From the NCBI RefSeq assembly GCF_007752345.1, contig NZ_CP036299.1, positions 4,436,001-4,500,000 on the forward strand: 64,000 nt of DNA. The letters run 5' to 3'. The DNA comes from Planctopirus ephydatiae. Its GTDB lineage: Bacteria; Planctomycetota; Planctomycetia; Planctomycetales; Planctomycetaceae. The notes under the pieces are model-generated. The model saw only the letters and a list, made by a program, of their open reading frames with translations. It made no database searches and was not told the origin of the DNA. Position 1 is the stretch's first letter; each line of letters opens with the position of its first letter. This document shows, in pieces, positions 37,156 through 47,700 of this stretch. Both the position numbers and the translations under genes were made by a program.

Positions 37156-38319
37156 TCACGAATCCGCAAAACGATAATCATTATGGCAATCCGAACAGGT
37201 CTTGTTCACCTTGTCGAGGGCCTGCTGGAACTTACCAAAATCCATTTCCTTGGCAGCACTCGCTGCATCTCTGGAGGCATTAATCATATTCTGGGCATGC
37301 TTTTTATAGTCATCTTCTTCGCCTGAATCGTAAGTCGAGTCCGCAGCCACAACCGACAGTGCCAGCAAAACGATGGTTTCATGCTGCACCGTCTCCTGCT
37401 CGGATTTGAGTTTACCCTCAGTTGTAATGTTGCTTTTGAGCCAGTCAAACGCCTTCTGCATGCGCACCATGACTCCCGCGCGGCTGGCCGATTCGGCAAA
37501 AGTCTTCTTCTCTTCTGCGTTCCCTACGTCGGGCGGAACACTTCCCGAAAGGACAGATGTCAGTTTTTCAAACACAGCCGTTGTTTTGTCAAAACCTTCT
37601 TTACCCAGTGCCTTGGAAGATTCCCGCAACTGCCCGCCCAGTTCACGGACAAACTTGGCGTTGGCCTTCCATGACAGATCATCGGGGTGCCGCTCGACAA
37701 TCGCCCCCAGTGCTGCAATCACGGCCCCATCTGCCTGAATATCCTTATAATTCCCCGAATAGGTGCCAGCCGACTGCAATTGTTGTGTCAGTCGGTTCCG
37801 GATGCGTTTCATTTCATCCTGAAGCTCATCCGAACTGATGGTCTGCTTCCAATCGACACTGCCCCCAGCAGCGGCCGTTGGCGATTCGGCGGCGGGTGCT
37901 GCTGGAGTGACCGCAGGGGCTGCCGTGTTATTCGCCATCGCCGGAGCAGGATTCGCTGCACCAATGCTCTGGCTATTCGCTGCGATTGCCAGCGGATCAT
38001 CAAACCAGACGTCATAAGGAATATCGCCCAGCCATTTTCTGGCTGATGCTGTCTTTCCTCCACCCTCTTCGAGCTTAGGCTCGCCGGCAGGAGTGGCTGC
38101 CGGGGTCGCAACTTGTCCAGCAGGCTGAGCAGGAACCTGACTCGCTTCTTGTGGAGCCGGTGCTTTCGAACCACAGCCGGTGAAAGCTGCCAGCACGGTG
38201 CTGGCAATTATAACCCCGGAGGTGAACGAGGCGTAACTCTTCAGACTGAGGGAAAAATCCGACGGACTTGATGACTGCTGCATGGATGCGACACTCTTTT
38301 GTAGATCGAAAGACGGCAT
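37156..38319 (-). CDS. Cytochrome c'-like lipoprotein
   Basis: A 387-residue protein. A hydrophobic segment ending LAAFTGC near residue 49 suggests a lipoprotein; an internal ATG at 38283 would give a more standard signal length. A Pro/Ala/Gln-rich linker (about 50-165, including repeated AP and PAA units) leads to a helical region. The C-terminus has KTCSDCHNDYRF, with heme attachment at Cys375, Cys378 and His379 only nine residues from the end, as in class II (c'-type) cytochromes. The preceding helices (QNMINASRDAASAAKEMDFGKFQQALDKVN) fit a four-helix bundle. Likely a periplasmic or outer-surface c-type cytochrome; the partner is unknown. Confidence 0.75.
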   Translation of the reverse strand: MPSFDLQKSVASMQQSSSPSDFSLSLKSYASFTSGVIIASTVLAAFTGCGSKAPAPQEASQVPAQPAGQVATPAATPAGEPKLEEGGGKTASARKWLGDIPYDVWFDDPLAIAANSQSIGAANPAPAMANNTAAPAVTPAAPAAESPTAAAGGSVDWKQTISSDELQDEMKRIRNRLTQQLQSAGTYSGNYKDIQADGAVIAALGAIVERHPDDLSWKANAKFVRELGGQLRESSKALGKEGFDKTTAVFEKLTSVLSGSVPPDVGNAEEKKTFAESASRAGVMVRMQKAFDWLKSNITTEGKLKSEQETVQHETIVLLALSVVAADSTYDSGEEDDYKKHAQNMINASRDAASAAKEMDFGKFQQALDKVNKTCSDCHNDYRFADS

Positions 38320-38535
38320 GGTAACACGGCGATCAGCGACGATTTCCTTTTCGATTCCTTGAGTATGACCCGTCGTCCCTCACGCAGCAAGAACAGACAC
38401 GAACGTTCGCTCGATACAGTCCATTCCTTCCCGCGAAATGCACCATGATCTCCGGATCACCAAGCCATCTTCATGGCCGGCTCATCGTGCGCAGCTACGA
38501 CGTCAAAACACCGCGTGATCTCCCAGCCTGACGAC

Positions 38536-39708
38536 TCACCGCCTAAAAACATTCCATAATCCGCCCACTGCTGGTTGTGGCTCTTCCTCAGAAAAAATCT
38601 GATCCAGAAGTTCAATGACGATGTCATCAGCACTCTTTGAATCAGCCTCAGCAGTGTAACGCAACAGCAATCGATGACGCAGAACCGCTGGTGCCAGTGC
38701 CCTGAGATCTTCCACACCAACGACGGGTTGCCCATGGATTGCAGCCCGGGCCTTGGCAGCCATCACCAGTGCTTGACCGGCTCTTGGCCCGGCTCCCCAT
38801 TGCACATACTTTCTTATCTGCTCCGTTGCACTCGCATCCTGAGGCCGGGTCGCCCGACATAAACGCATGGCGTATTCCAGCACATAATCGGCCACGGGAA
38901 TCCGCCGCACCAGTCCCTGAAACTCGCTCCATTCGCTGGCAGAAATCACCTGGGAAACCTGGCGAGGTTCTGCCCGATTGGTCTGCCTCAGAATTTCAAA
39001 CTCTTCTTCAGCATCCGGGTAATCGACACGAATCTGCAGCAGAAATCGATCGAGCTGTGCTTCGGGAAGTGGATACGTGCCTTCCTGTTCAATCGGGTTT
39101 TGTGTCGCCAGCACAAAAAAGGGATTGGGGAGTACGTGCCGCTGGCCACCTGTTGTGACCTGTCGCTCCTGCATTGCCTCCAGAAGTGCAGCCTGGGTCT
39201 TTGGTGGAGTGCGATTGATCTCATCGGCCAGTAGAACATTGACGAAGACCGGCCCGGGTCGAAATTGAAACAGCCTCTGGCCAGTTTGCCTGTCTTCCTG
39301 CAACACCTCTGTCCCGGTGATATCCGCTGGCATCAAATCCGGTGTGAACTGAATTCTTCCAAAGGTCAGATCCAGCGTCTGGGCCAAAGAACGCACCATG
39401 AGCGTCTTCGCCAGCCCGGGAACGCCCACCAGAAGGGCATGGCCCGAAGAGAGCATCGCCACAAACAGTTCTTCAAGGACCTCGTTCTGCCCGACAATCA
39501 CCTGATTCAATTCATGGCGGATGCGCTGCCACGCCTGTGACAATCGACGCAGGCACTCGATATCTGACTCTGAGCCATCTGACTCTGAGCCTCGCTCTTC
39601 GTTCAACGATTCCCGTTTAGGCTCAGACGCATTTTCCTCTGGATCGAATTTCTTAGGGACACCCCGGCTCAAACTCTCGTCAAACAACCGCGAGTCGTCT
39701 TCAGGCAT
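38536..39708 (-). CDS. MoxR-family AAA+ ATPase
   Basis: A 390-residue protein. After a ~55-residue acidic N-terminal tail that includes the tandem unit [10 protein letters not shown], the AAA+ core runs from about 60 to 385: Walker A GVPGLAKT (95-102), Walker [23 protein letters not shown], sensor 1 [13 protein letters not shown] and arginine-containing [14 protein letters not shown], then a helical lid. MoxR proteins act as chaperones that insert metals or assemble complexes and are normally encoded beside a DUF58 protein and VWA proteins. No such partner is adjacent here, which is unusual. The gene is divergent from the cyanophycinase-like gene across about 240 bp. Confidence 0.92.
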   Translation of the reverse strand: MPEDDSRLFDESLSRGVPKKFDPEENASEPKRESLNEERGSESDGSESDIECLRRLSQAWQRIRHELNQVIVGQNEVLEELFVAMLSSGHALLVGVPGLAKTLMVRSLAQTLDLTFGRIQFTPDLMPADITGTEVLQEDRQTGQRLFQFRPGPVFVNVLLADEINRTPPKTQAALLEAMQERQVTTGGQRHVLPNPFFVLATQNPIEQEGTYPLPEAQLDRFLLQIRVDYPDAEEEFEILRQTNRAEPRQVSQVISASEWSEFQGLVRRIPVADYVLEYAMRLCRATRPQDASATEQIRKYVQWGAGPRAGQALVMAAKARAAIHGQPVVGVEDLRALAPAVLRHRLLLRYTAEADSKSADDIVIELLDQIFSEEEPQPAVGGLWNVFRR

Positions 39709-39947
39709 CAGCCGATCCTCTCACACATTAATCACAGTGACGGCGGACGGTCTGACGACATTCAGCAATACGCTGACCGGTCGTCTGTGACCGACAATCC
39801 GCCGATTCCCAAATACTGACTCAGCGGCCCTCACGAATACCTTGGCAATCAGCTTCTCACATCACTCAGAAGTTTTGCTGCCAGACTGACATGACCGCCC
39901 CCTGCGATGCAAGCCGTCAACCATCAATTCCCAACGGATAGAGACTT

Positions 39948-42110
39948 GTGATCCCTGCAGGTTGGGGCACCTCCATTGGCCGGCCAAAAACTCCCTATTG
40001 CCCTGCCAGCCTGAGAGATCTATCGTTTTTGGCACACGGGATGCCTTCCCTCAGCATCGCAACAAAGGAATCAGCTAAGGATGGAGAAGCCAAATTGCCT
40101 GAATTGACCTCTAGCGATGTCGCCAATTTACAGAGTTTCCCCTCGGGAGCTGAGGGGAACCAAAGAGCACAACTTCAGAAGCATAAACACCTTACACCCT
40201 CTTTCCCTCTGTTTCTGGCAAGTCTCGTTTTTGTAGGATCGCTTCTGGCCTCGGGATTGTGCATTGACGCAGCCCCTCCTCTTCACATCGATCTCGCCAC
40301 CGAGGTCGAGCCACCCGTTTCGGCAACGTTGCCACTTCCTGCAGCACCACTCGAAATGGCCACGTGGGCACCAGAACCGATTGAAGGCTCTCTGGTGATC
40401 GCCGGTGGTGGTGTGCTCCCTCCTGCCATTTTCGAAAAGTTTATGGAACTGGCGGGTGATTCAGCGGCGCGGCTGGTCATCATTCCCACTGCGAGCATTT
40501 ACGCGGGAACTCCCGAAATCGAACCCAAAGTCGACCCCTGGCGGCACCGAAATGCTGCCAGTGTCCACGTCCTGCATACCCGCTCGCGTGAAGAAGCCAA
40601 CACCGATGAGTTCTCCCGAATTCTGGATCAGGCCACGGGTGTCTGGTTCATGGGTGGCAATCAGAACTGGATTACCAGCGTCTACGCCGAAACCCGTACG
40701 GAAGAACGCCTGAGTGCTTTGCTTCAGCGGGGCGGTGTCATCGGTGGTACATCCGCCGGTGCGGCCATCATGTCACAAGTCATGATTACTGGCGGGAAAT
40801 ACTACCCCCAACTGGGTGAAGGGCTCGGCTTCCTCCAAGGTGTGGTCGTCGATCAGCACTTCCTGAAGAGACAACGTGAGACGCGTCTGAAGTCGGCCCT
40901 CACACTTCGCCCCGGCCATGTTGGCGTAGGTATTGACGAAGGGACAGCCCTCGTTGTTCAAGGCCGCCGGTTTGATGTCGTGGGTGAATCTGAGGTCGTC
41001 GTTTATCTCCCGGAAAATTCCCGAAAACCACTCAAAGAAACCCGCATTTCGCATGGACGCTCGACAGATTTTGTAACCTTGTGCCGTGCAGCTATTGAGC
41101 GCGCTGCTGAAGATGATAAGCAGACATTGGAAGTACGCCAGCCGTCGATTGCCAGAACACAGGTTCCCCAGGGGACATTGGTCATTGTCGGTGGCGGAGC
41201 AACTCCAGCGGCTGCCATCGAGCGATTCATCGAAGCCGCCGGTGGCCCGGAAGCCCCGATGGTGGTCGTGAGTAATGCCCTGGGTGACGAAGCCCCGCCT
41301 GCCTCACAAGTCGTCAACTGGTTAACAAAGGCCGGTGCCCGTAATGTGAGCCAGTTGCACACGTCCTCCCGAGCCGAAGCTCACGATCCCGAGAAGGCCA
41401 AACTACTCGAATCAGCCAGAGGAATCTGGTTTACAGGCGGTCGCCAATGGCGGCTGGTTGACCGTTATCTCGACACGCCTATGCTGAGTCACTTCCAGAA
41501 TGTGCTCAAACGAGGAGGCGTCATTGGCGGTACTTCGGCAGGTGCCTCGATTCAAGGGAGCTATCTCGTACGGGGTAATCCGGAAGGAAATCGAGAGATC
41601 AGTGCCGAAGGTTATGAACGTGGCTTTGGTTTTCTCCCTGGCGTAGCGATCGATCAACATTTTTCCGAGCGACAGCGACTGGCCGATCTTGTCAGTCTCA
41701 AGACCCGCTACCCGGAACTGGTGGCCATGGGGATTGATGAATCGACAGCAGTGATCGTTAAAGGGACACAACTCGAAGTCATCGGGAAGCAGACAGTAAC
41801 GATTCTCGACCGAACTGAGTTCGACCGGACTGGGCCTCATGATCCATCCGGCAGCGAACGGAAACTTGAACCCGCTGTCGTCCGCTCAGGGGAAGCCTAT
41901 GATTTCGTCAGCCAGAAACGAATCGCTATCGCAGACAAGTCCGCTCAGATCGATTCTCCTGCCGTCACGATCAATTCGAGCTCGATCAATGTGACAGAGA
42001 ACAAATCATCCGAGGCTGTCGATCTTGAGAAAGATTTGGCCTTGCCAGCCACCGGCGACTCGCCTCCAGCACTCAAGCGACCCGCGATGCGCACATCAGC
42101 AGGCCAATAA
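39948..42110 (+). CDS. Tandem cyanophycinase-like (peptidase S51) secreted protein
   Basis: A 720-residue protein with two consecutive peptidase-S51 domains. Domain 1 (about residues 145-360) has GSLVIAGGGVLPP, VWFMGGNQN and RGGVIGGTSAGAAIMS with the nucleophile Ser; domain 2 (about 400-630) has GTLVIVGGGATP, IWFTGGRQ and RGGVIGGTSAGASIQ. Both carry a VDQHF or IDQHF motif with a His. S51 enzymes are serine hydrolases; cyanophycinase cleaves the Asp-Arg polymer cyanophycin to dipeptides. A hydrophobic span near residue 90 (FLASLVFVGSLLASGLC) suggests export. The start is uncertain: GTG at 39948 or ATG at 40041 (which gives a shorter leader). A Ser/Asn-rich tail follows. No cyanophycin synthetase is in the window. 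Confidence 0.85.
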   Translation: MIPAGWGTSIGRPKTPYCPASLRDLSFLAHGMPSLSIATKESAKDGEAKLPELTSSDVANLQSFPSGAEGNQRAQLQKHKHLTPSFPLFLASLVFVGSLLASGLCIDAAPPLHIDLATEVEPPVSATLPLPAAPLEMATWAPEPIEGSLVIAGGGVLPPAIFEKFMELAGDSAARLVIIPTASIYAGTPEIEPKVDPWRHRNAASVHVLHTRSREEANTDEFSRILDQATGVWFMGGNQNWITSVYAETRTEERLSALLQRGGVIGGTSAGAAIMSQVMITGGKYYPQLGEGLGFLQGVVVDQHFLKRQRETRLKSALTLRPGHVGVGIDEGTALVVQGRRFDVVGESEVVVYLPENSRKPLKETRISHGRSTDFVTLCRAAIERAAEDDKQTLEVRQPSIARTQVPQGTLVIVGGGATPAAAIERFIEAAGGPEAPMVVVSNALGDEAPPASQVVNWLTKAGARNVSQLHTSSRAEAHDPEKAKLLESARGIWFTGGRQWRLVDRYLDTPMLSHFQNVLKRGGVIGGTSAGASIQGSYLVRGNPEGNREISAEGYERGFGFLPGVAIDQHFSERQRLADLVSLKTRYPELVAMGIDESTAVIVKGTQLEVIGKQTVTILDRTEFDRTGPHDPSGSERKLEPAVVRSGEAYDFVSQKRIAIADKSAQIDSPAVTINSSSINVTENKSSEAVDLEKDLALPATGDSPPALKRPAMRTSAGQ

Positions 42111-42144
42111 AGATTTTGGCAGAGTGGCAGGCATTCGATTTTCA

Positions 42145-42176
42145 AGCATGCTTGCTCAAAGCCGCAAGCATGGCAC
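42145..42176 (-). repeat. Dispersed 32-nt hairpin repeat, copy D
   Basis: On the minus strand it reads GTGCCATGCTTGCGGCTTTG then AGCAAGCATGCT, two differences from copy C. It occupies most of the 96 bp between the convergent cyanophycinase-like and hydrolase-like genes. Confidence 0.85.
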
Positions 42177-42206
42177 ACGAAACGTCGTTGAAACCTGCAA
42201 TCTGAA

Positions 42207-44570
42207 TCAGAACTCCAGCACGACGTCGGCCAGCCGGGTTCGATCACCCGATTGACGCAATTCTTCGAGCAGTGACCGCACATCGGGCACGAGAAAGTCC
42301 CGGAACTTGCGGCTGTTATTGATCGTGATGTTTACTCGCTCATCGATCTGAAAAGTCTCAGCGGCCAGTCGCACCACATGCCTTTTGCCGGGCGAGGTAA
42401 TGTACACGCTGTTCCCGGGCGTAATGCGGAACTTCACGATCTGTGGCGAAGGGAGGGTGGTTCCCGCAGGTTGAGGAATGATCAGCGTGCGAGGGAGATC
42501 CAGAACACTCAGGCCAAAGCAGCGGGAATCGGTCTTACGAAGTGAGAGCCACTCGATCTCCGCCGGGGCGGCACTGCGCGTATGCAGTTCCATCCACTCG
42601 AACATGCGTGACATTTCATCGGAGTACATTTCAAGGCCCCGGCCGTGAATCTGTACCAGCATGAGGTCATGCCGAAATCCCTCTTTGAACATGAATTCCA
42701 GCACATTGGCATTAATGCTCAACAAATCGCGGTCGAGCTCACCAGCCACCACGTACCAACTGGTGAAGCGGGCATTCCCTTTGCTGTATTTGCAGTATGT
42801 ATCCGCCCTGCCGCAAATGGGGATCACACCGGCAAACTCATCCGCATGCGACATTCCCATATCGAAGGCAGCATCCCCTCCCATCGCATGCCCGGCCAGA
42901 TACACACGATCCGCATCGACGGAAAAACGCCCGCGTGCGTCGGCGAGAGCGGCCAGCACCTTCAAATGGGCCACTCCTTCCCCATTGTATTTTGTCGCAC
43001 CATCCGGCACATATTCCGGGGCTATCACAATAAACCCTCTGCGACGGGCATTTCCGGGACGATCAGCAGTTCCCGCCCACCAGGTCGCAATGGCGGCTGT
43101 TGAACGATCTTCCGGCCTTAAGGCGACAATCATCGGATAGCGATGAGCCGGGTCATACTCGGGTGGTAATATCGCCTGGTAATGAAAGATGGCTTCTCCA
43201 TTGTCGCTACGGAGAGTGATCTTGAGCATGTCATTGGCCAGTGGTTCCAGCACCTCGCCATCTGCCGAGATAACCTGACCAGGTTCCAGACCTGCCGAAT
43301 CCCGAAACGGTGGCAATTGAGGGATCATCTGGCGGATCGATTTCCAGCCCACTCCTTCGAGGGCTGTAAGCTGCCGGAGTGTATTCTCGCGGGTTTCTGA
43401 TGATTCGGCTTTGAGGTACTGCAGTACGAGTTGCTGGGCATCCCACAAAACCATCGTCTTGGCCAGATCGGTTGTAGCGCCCACCGATCCAAACACCCAT
43501 CCCGAAAAGGCCAGTGCGAGCTTTTCTTCTGCGGAAAGAGTGGAATCTTTGTCGGACCGCAAAAAGGCTTCCAGCCTCGGCAACGTCTCAAACGACAGAC
43601 CATGGCTCACTTCCGACCTGAGGATGGCCACCCGCTCGCGCAGCTCTCGATTCGCGATTTGTGCCTGATACTCACCCAACAGCAGGCGGGCCAGTTCGAT
43701 CTGCTGGCGAGCCAGATCATACTGCTTAATGAAGGCCTCGATATCCCGCATCACCACCGGGCCCAGTTGCTCGGCAGGGGCCAGCCTGGCCACACTTTCA
43801 GCCAGTTGATGCTGGCCTTGCTTCTTTCGCTCCTGCAGTTGTTTGACGAATTGTCGCCCTCGCAATTGAATCAGTTCGACCCGCATGCGATCGACCTGAT
43901 CTTTCAATTCGGGAAACTCCAGCGCGACTGATTCCAGCTCTTTTTGAGCTTCAGCATAGAGTTCGCCCTGCAGATAAAACCGGACAATGGCCAGTCGATC
44001 CTTGGGTCGAGTCGGGTCAATTGCCTTCCTCAGGATGTCACTCAGGATTTCTGTCGGCAAACTACTGGTCGCCACACCCGATTCCCATTGATGGGTGAGT
44101 GCATCAATGAGTGCGTATTTCGGGGTCAATCGACTGATTCCCTGAATCACATTCTCCGGCCCTTTTTGTGTGAGAATTTCCAGACGCCGCCGGCCAAACT
44201 CGTCAAAGGATGTCACATTTCGAAAGCCACCCAATTGAGCCAGCACCTGCTGCTTGCCGGTTTTATGGTGCTTGAGCTCAAAGACTTCCCAGGGGAATAG
44301 ATCAGGCTGCCCGACGGTCTTTTCAGCGTCAGGGATCTGTCGAGTCGGCACAAAAATTTTCTGCCAACCCGCATCCACCATAATGATGGGATAGATCGGA
44401 ATCGGCCCCGGCGTTTTCGCCTGCAGTTGCGCAAGACCCTGAATCGGCGTCGCCTTACCGCTGATGATCATGCCATTCTTCAGACGAATCTCAGCCCCCT
44501 CGGCAGAGATCGACAAATCAGAAACGATTGCCAGAAACATCACGAGAGCCATCACCGCCATGAGTCTCAT
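42207..44570 (-). CDS. Secreted alpha/beta-hydrolase-like protein lacking the Ser nucleophile
   Basis: A 787-residue protein from the ATG at 44570, which exposes a signal peptide (LMAVMALVMFLAIVSDLSISA); the frame stays open to 44657 via a TTG. After a small beta-rich domain (AEIRLKNGMIISGKATPI) comes a long helical region (about 150-430). The C-terminal part has an esterase-like layout: YPMIVALRPEDRS, RGFIVIAPEYVPDG, DADRVYLAGHAMGGDAAFDMG and VQIHGRGLEMYSDEM. At the nucleophile elbow, G-H-A-M-G-G, Ala562 stands where Ser is expected, so the protein may not be catalytic. It lies about 140 bp after the PQQ-propeller gene on the same strand, and both are exported, so they may act together. Confidence 0.78.
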   Translation of the reverse strand: MRLMAVMALVMFLAIVSDLSISAEGAEIRLKNGMIISGKATPIQGLAQLQAKTPGPIPIYPIIMVDAGWQKIFVPTRQIPDAEKTVGQPDLFPWEVFELKHHKTGKQQVLAQLGGFRNVTSFDEFGRRRLEILTQKGPENVIQGISRLTPKYALIDALTHQWESGVATSSLPTEILSDILRKAIDPTRPKDRLAIVRFYLQGELYAEAQKELESVALEFPELKDQVDRMRVELIQLRGRQFVKQLQERKKQGQHQLAESVARLAPAEQLGPVVMRDIEAFIKQYDLARQQIELARLLLGEYQAQIANRELRERVAILRSEVSHGLSFETLPRLEAFLRSDKDSTLSAEEKLALAFSGWVFGSVGATTDLAKTMVLWDAQQLVLQYLKAESSETRENTLRQLTALEGVGWKSIRQMIPQLPPFRDSAGLEPGQVISADGEVLEPLANDMLKITLRSDNGEAIFHYQAILPPEYDPAHRYPMIVALRPEDRSTAAIATWWAGTADRPGNARRRGFIVIAPEYVPDGATKYNGEGVAHLKVLAALADARGRFSVDADRVYLAGHAMGGDAAFDMGMSHADEFAGVIPICGRADTYCKYSKGNARFTSWYVVAGELDRDLLSINANVLEFMFKEGFRHDLMLVQIHGRGLEMYSDEMSRMFEWMELHTRSAAPAEIEWLSLRKTDSRCFGLSVLDLPRTLIIPQPAGTTLPSPQIVKFRITPGNSVYITSPGKRHVVRLAAETFQIDERVNITINNSRKFRDFLVPDVRSLLEELRQSGDRTRLADVVLEF

Positions 44571-44709
44571 CAGTTGATTCAAAGATGAGAACCACACCTT
44601 CAGCTCTTCCTGTTGGCTTCGAGTTCGCAAGATCTTCAACCACCACACTTCAGTCAACCAGTTTCATCAGCAGTATGTGTCAGCGAAAAATCGACATCTG
44701 GAAAGGGGC

Positions 44710-47700
44710 TTATCGACCTCGCCCTGACGAGGGCGTGGCCGATCCTTTCCCAGGCACTGTTTGTCCTGGCACTATTTGTCCAGGCACAAGTTCTCCCGGG
44801 ATAATCTCAGGAAGTTTTCTCTCGCCCGGCTGTTTGCCATGTTCTATCGGCGCAAAATCCATTTCGAGCATCCATGCGAACAGATGCACCACCAGACGGC
44901 GATCGTCAGGTCGCTGCTGAATCACATAACCACCCGTGGTTTGAGGTTCGACAGTCCCATACACCAGCTGACCCGTCCGATGATCCACCACACTGACACG
45001 CAATTCACTCTTGAGAAAAACCCGCCCATCCACTGTCCGGGGCGGTTGTGTCACCCGTGCCCAGAAGACACTGATTGGCAACTCTCCCAATTGATGGGGA
45101 TCAATGGCTGTCTGCGGCACCGAAACCATCCACTCGACTCCCCCGGTGTTCGCATCAATCCCATAAAACATTCCGTCCACCGGGATGGCTGTCAGTTCGG
45201 CCCCTATAACGCGCAAGCCATCCGAAGGATCCACTTCCTGACTGGCCACCACCAGATACTGATCGGATTTACGCCTGACAATCAGTGGCCCGCTGGATAA
45301 TCCTTCATCAATTTTCGAGGTAATGATCTGTTTTTTCGACACGCGCTCGATCACCCGTAGTTGACCACCCACATCAAGCGTCGCAATCTGCGGATATCGA
45401 TTCTCGGGAGCATCCGGCCCATGCCGAAGATCCAGATCGCTCCGGCTCGCCGGTTCGACGATCGCCACACTGGTTGTCATCGGCAAGGTCTCTGTCCAGT
45501 TCAACTCGGGCTGCAGCCAGTTGTGATAACTCAGCAGCAGGTTTGCCTCCGTCCTCACCAGGCTGACGACTTCACTCCCTCTCTGCCATAGTCGATCTGT
45601 GGCGATCGGCCCAGCCACTTCCGTCAGGAGATCGCCACTCCGGAGGCCATACACCGATGTATTGCCTGTCGGATGTTCATACAACGTCACCGCCTTCTCA
45701 TCGATCGTCACCTCGACCATGCGGGGCAGATTCTGGCGGCTCCAGACGATTTCTCCCGTGGTAATACTTGCCGCAAATAACCTCGTCCCAATCTGGTAAA
45801 TCACGAGATCACCCGCCACGCCATGCAACTGGCCCGACGACATGCCCATCTGATCCACCACTAAAGGAAACCGCCGTCCATTGGGATACTTCATGATCTG
45901 CGACGTCATCGCTCGACTGGCCGTGGCAGTGGAACCGTTCGGAAGCAGTTTTCGTTGCCACAGGATGCGTGGCCCGGCGGGATCAGAAAGCGGATCAACA
46001 ACGGTAAAGTGTCCTCCCAAAGGAAAGACCAGCAGGCTGCCCGATGAAAACACCTGATGCCAACGCATATTCCCGCCGAACTGCAGATGATTCATCGCCG
46101 TCCCATCTCGTTCCAGATACGACGTAGGAACCTGCCAGCGGAAATTCCCCAGTGGATCCACCGCCACAATGTGCAGCACACTGGCATCCATTTCAAAATT
46201 CCAGTCGTCAGTCAGCAGCGAGCGACCACCCATCTGCTCAATCGGCATGCGACGAATCAATCCCGGCGGTGCAGGCTTTCTCCGCGTGTCGGTAATCACT
46301 CCGTTCCAGTAGGGAATCTCACTTTCAGCTCGCAAAAACCGACCATCTGCGTGCAAAGCCACCAGCGACTCTGCTCCCGAAAACTCCTCCCGGGAGCCTT
46401 CAATCTGTCCCAGAAGAGGAAAGAGCTTGACGGCCCAGTCAGCCTTCCCTTGCCGGGTGAGCAGTTCCATCCAACGGGCTGCCGCCAATCCGCGCAGTGG
46501 ATGTCCTTCGGTCATAACAATCGAACTCAGCCATTGCTCGGAAACGACGGGATCGTCCAGAAAAATGGGCGACTTGATGAGTTCACCCATGGCCTCAACC
46601 ATCTCGGGCGAAGTCATGCCAAACACTCGCGCCAGAATCAGCAAACGCTCAGCGCGATCTTCCAGCGGCAAACTTTCCGCCAGCTTGACATCTTCAGCCA
46701 CCTGACGATTCATCTGCTCAAGTCCCCGCTCGCGTGCTTTTCCCCGCAAACGAGAAAATGTCATGGCTAACCTGTCAGACAAAAAGTGATCGAGCCGACA
46801 CGACCAGTCACCATTCACAAGCATCGCCTCAGGCTCTTCTCGTCCCTGAGCTCGCCACAATCTCAAAATGGCAGCCAGTGCCGCTTCATGCTCATGGCGG
46901 GCTGCAAAACCATTTGACAGTCGATGGAGGTAAATCCCCTGTTGTCTAGCCGAAAGTTGATACTGATCCAGTCGATCACCCGCAGTACGATACTTTTCAA
47001 AATCGGATTGCAGGCCATCAAGAATCACATCAATGAGCAGTTGCCGATTGCGTGGGTCATCACTTTTCGCAGCTGCCGCCCGCAGATCTTCAAAACCGGC
47101 ATCTGTCGCCCCACGGAAGAGCAGCATCGCTCCTCGCAGTCCCAGACCCGCCGGCCTGGTCTCTTCCTGGGCGAGTAGTTCCTTGACTCGCTGTTCGACA
47201 CGATGCACCGACTGAAAGACCGTCACACCATCCATCCCCTGCATCACCAACCGGTCACCAGCCGCAACCAGATTTCCCATCGCGGATTGAGGTTCGATGG
47301 TCGCCCGTGCCAGATGCCTCCCAGTGACAGCATCAATTGCCACAATCTCCTGATCATCCTGCGGCACATAAAGCACTTCACCTGCCAGCACAGGTACGCC
47401 CACAGGAGTCGAAATCACGGTGGCAGAACCCCACAAAGCTTCACCATTTTCAAGTGATAATGCCTGCACTCCGGAACGACTGACCAGCACCAGGTGATCA
47501 CGCACCACGCCAGCGGCATACAACCCGTCTTCTCGCGGTCTTTTCCACAGGAGCTGACCGCTGGCCAGGTTCACACAGTGCAATTCGTTCGATTCGCGAG
47601 GTGTCAGAATTACTCGCTGGCCATGCACCAGAGGCAGGCTATCCAGCCAGCGGCTCGATTCTTCATCAGCATTCCCTCCCGGCGGCTGCCCCATCACCTG

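Noticed and set aside
44710-44800. Short tandem DNA repeats (CCTGGCAC-type) thought to be a CRISPR or minisatellite
   Set aside because: They are the codons of the VPGQ-type tail of the propeller protein; there are no spacers of constant length.
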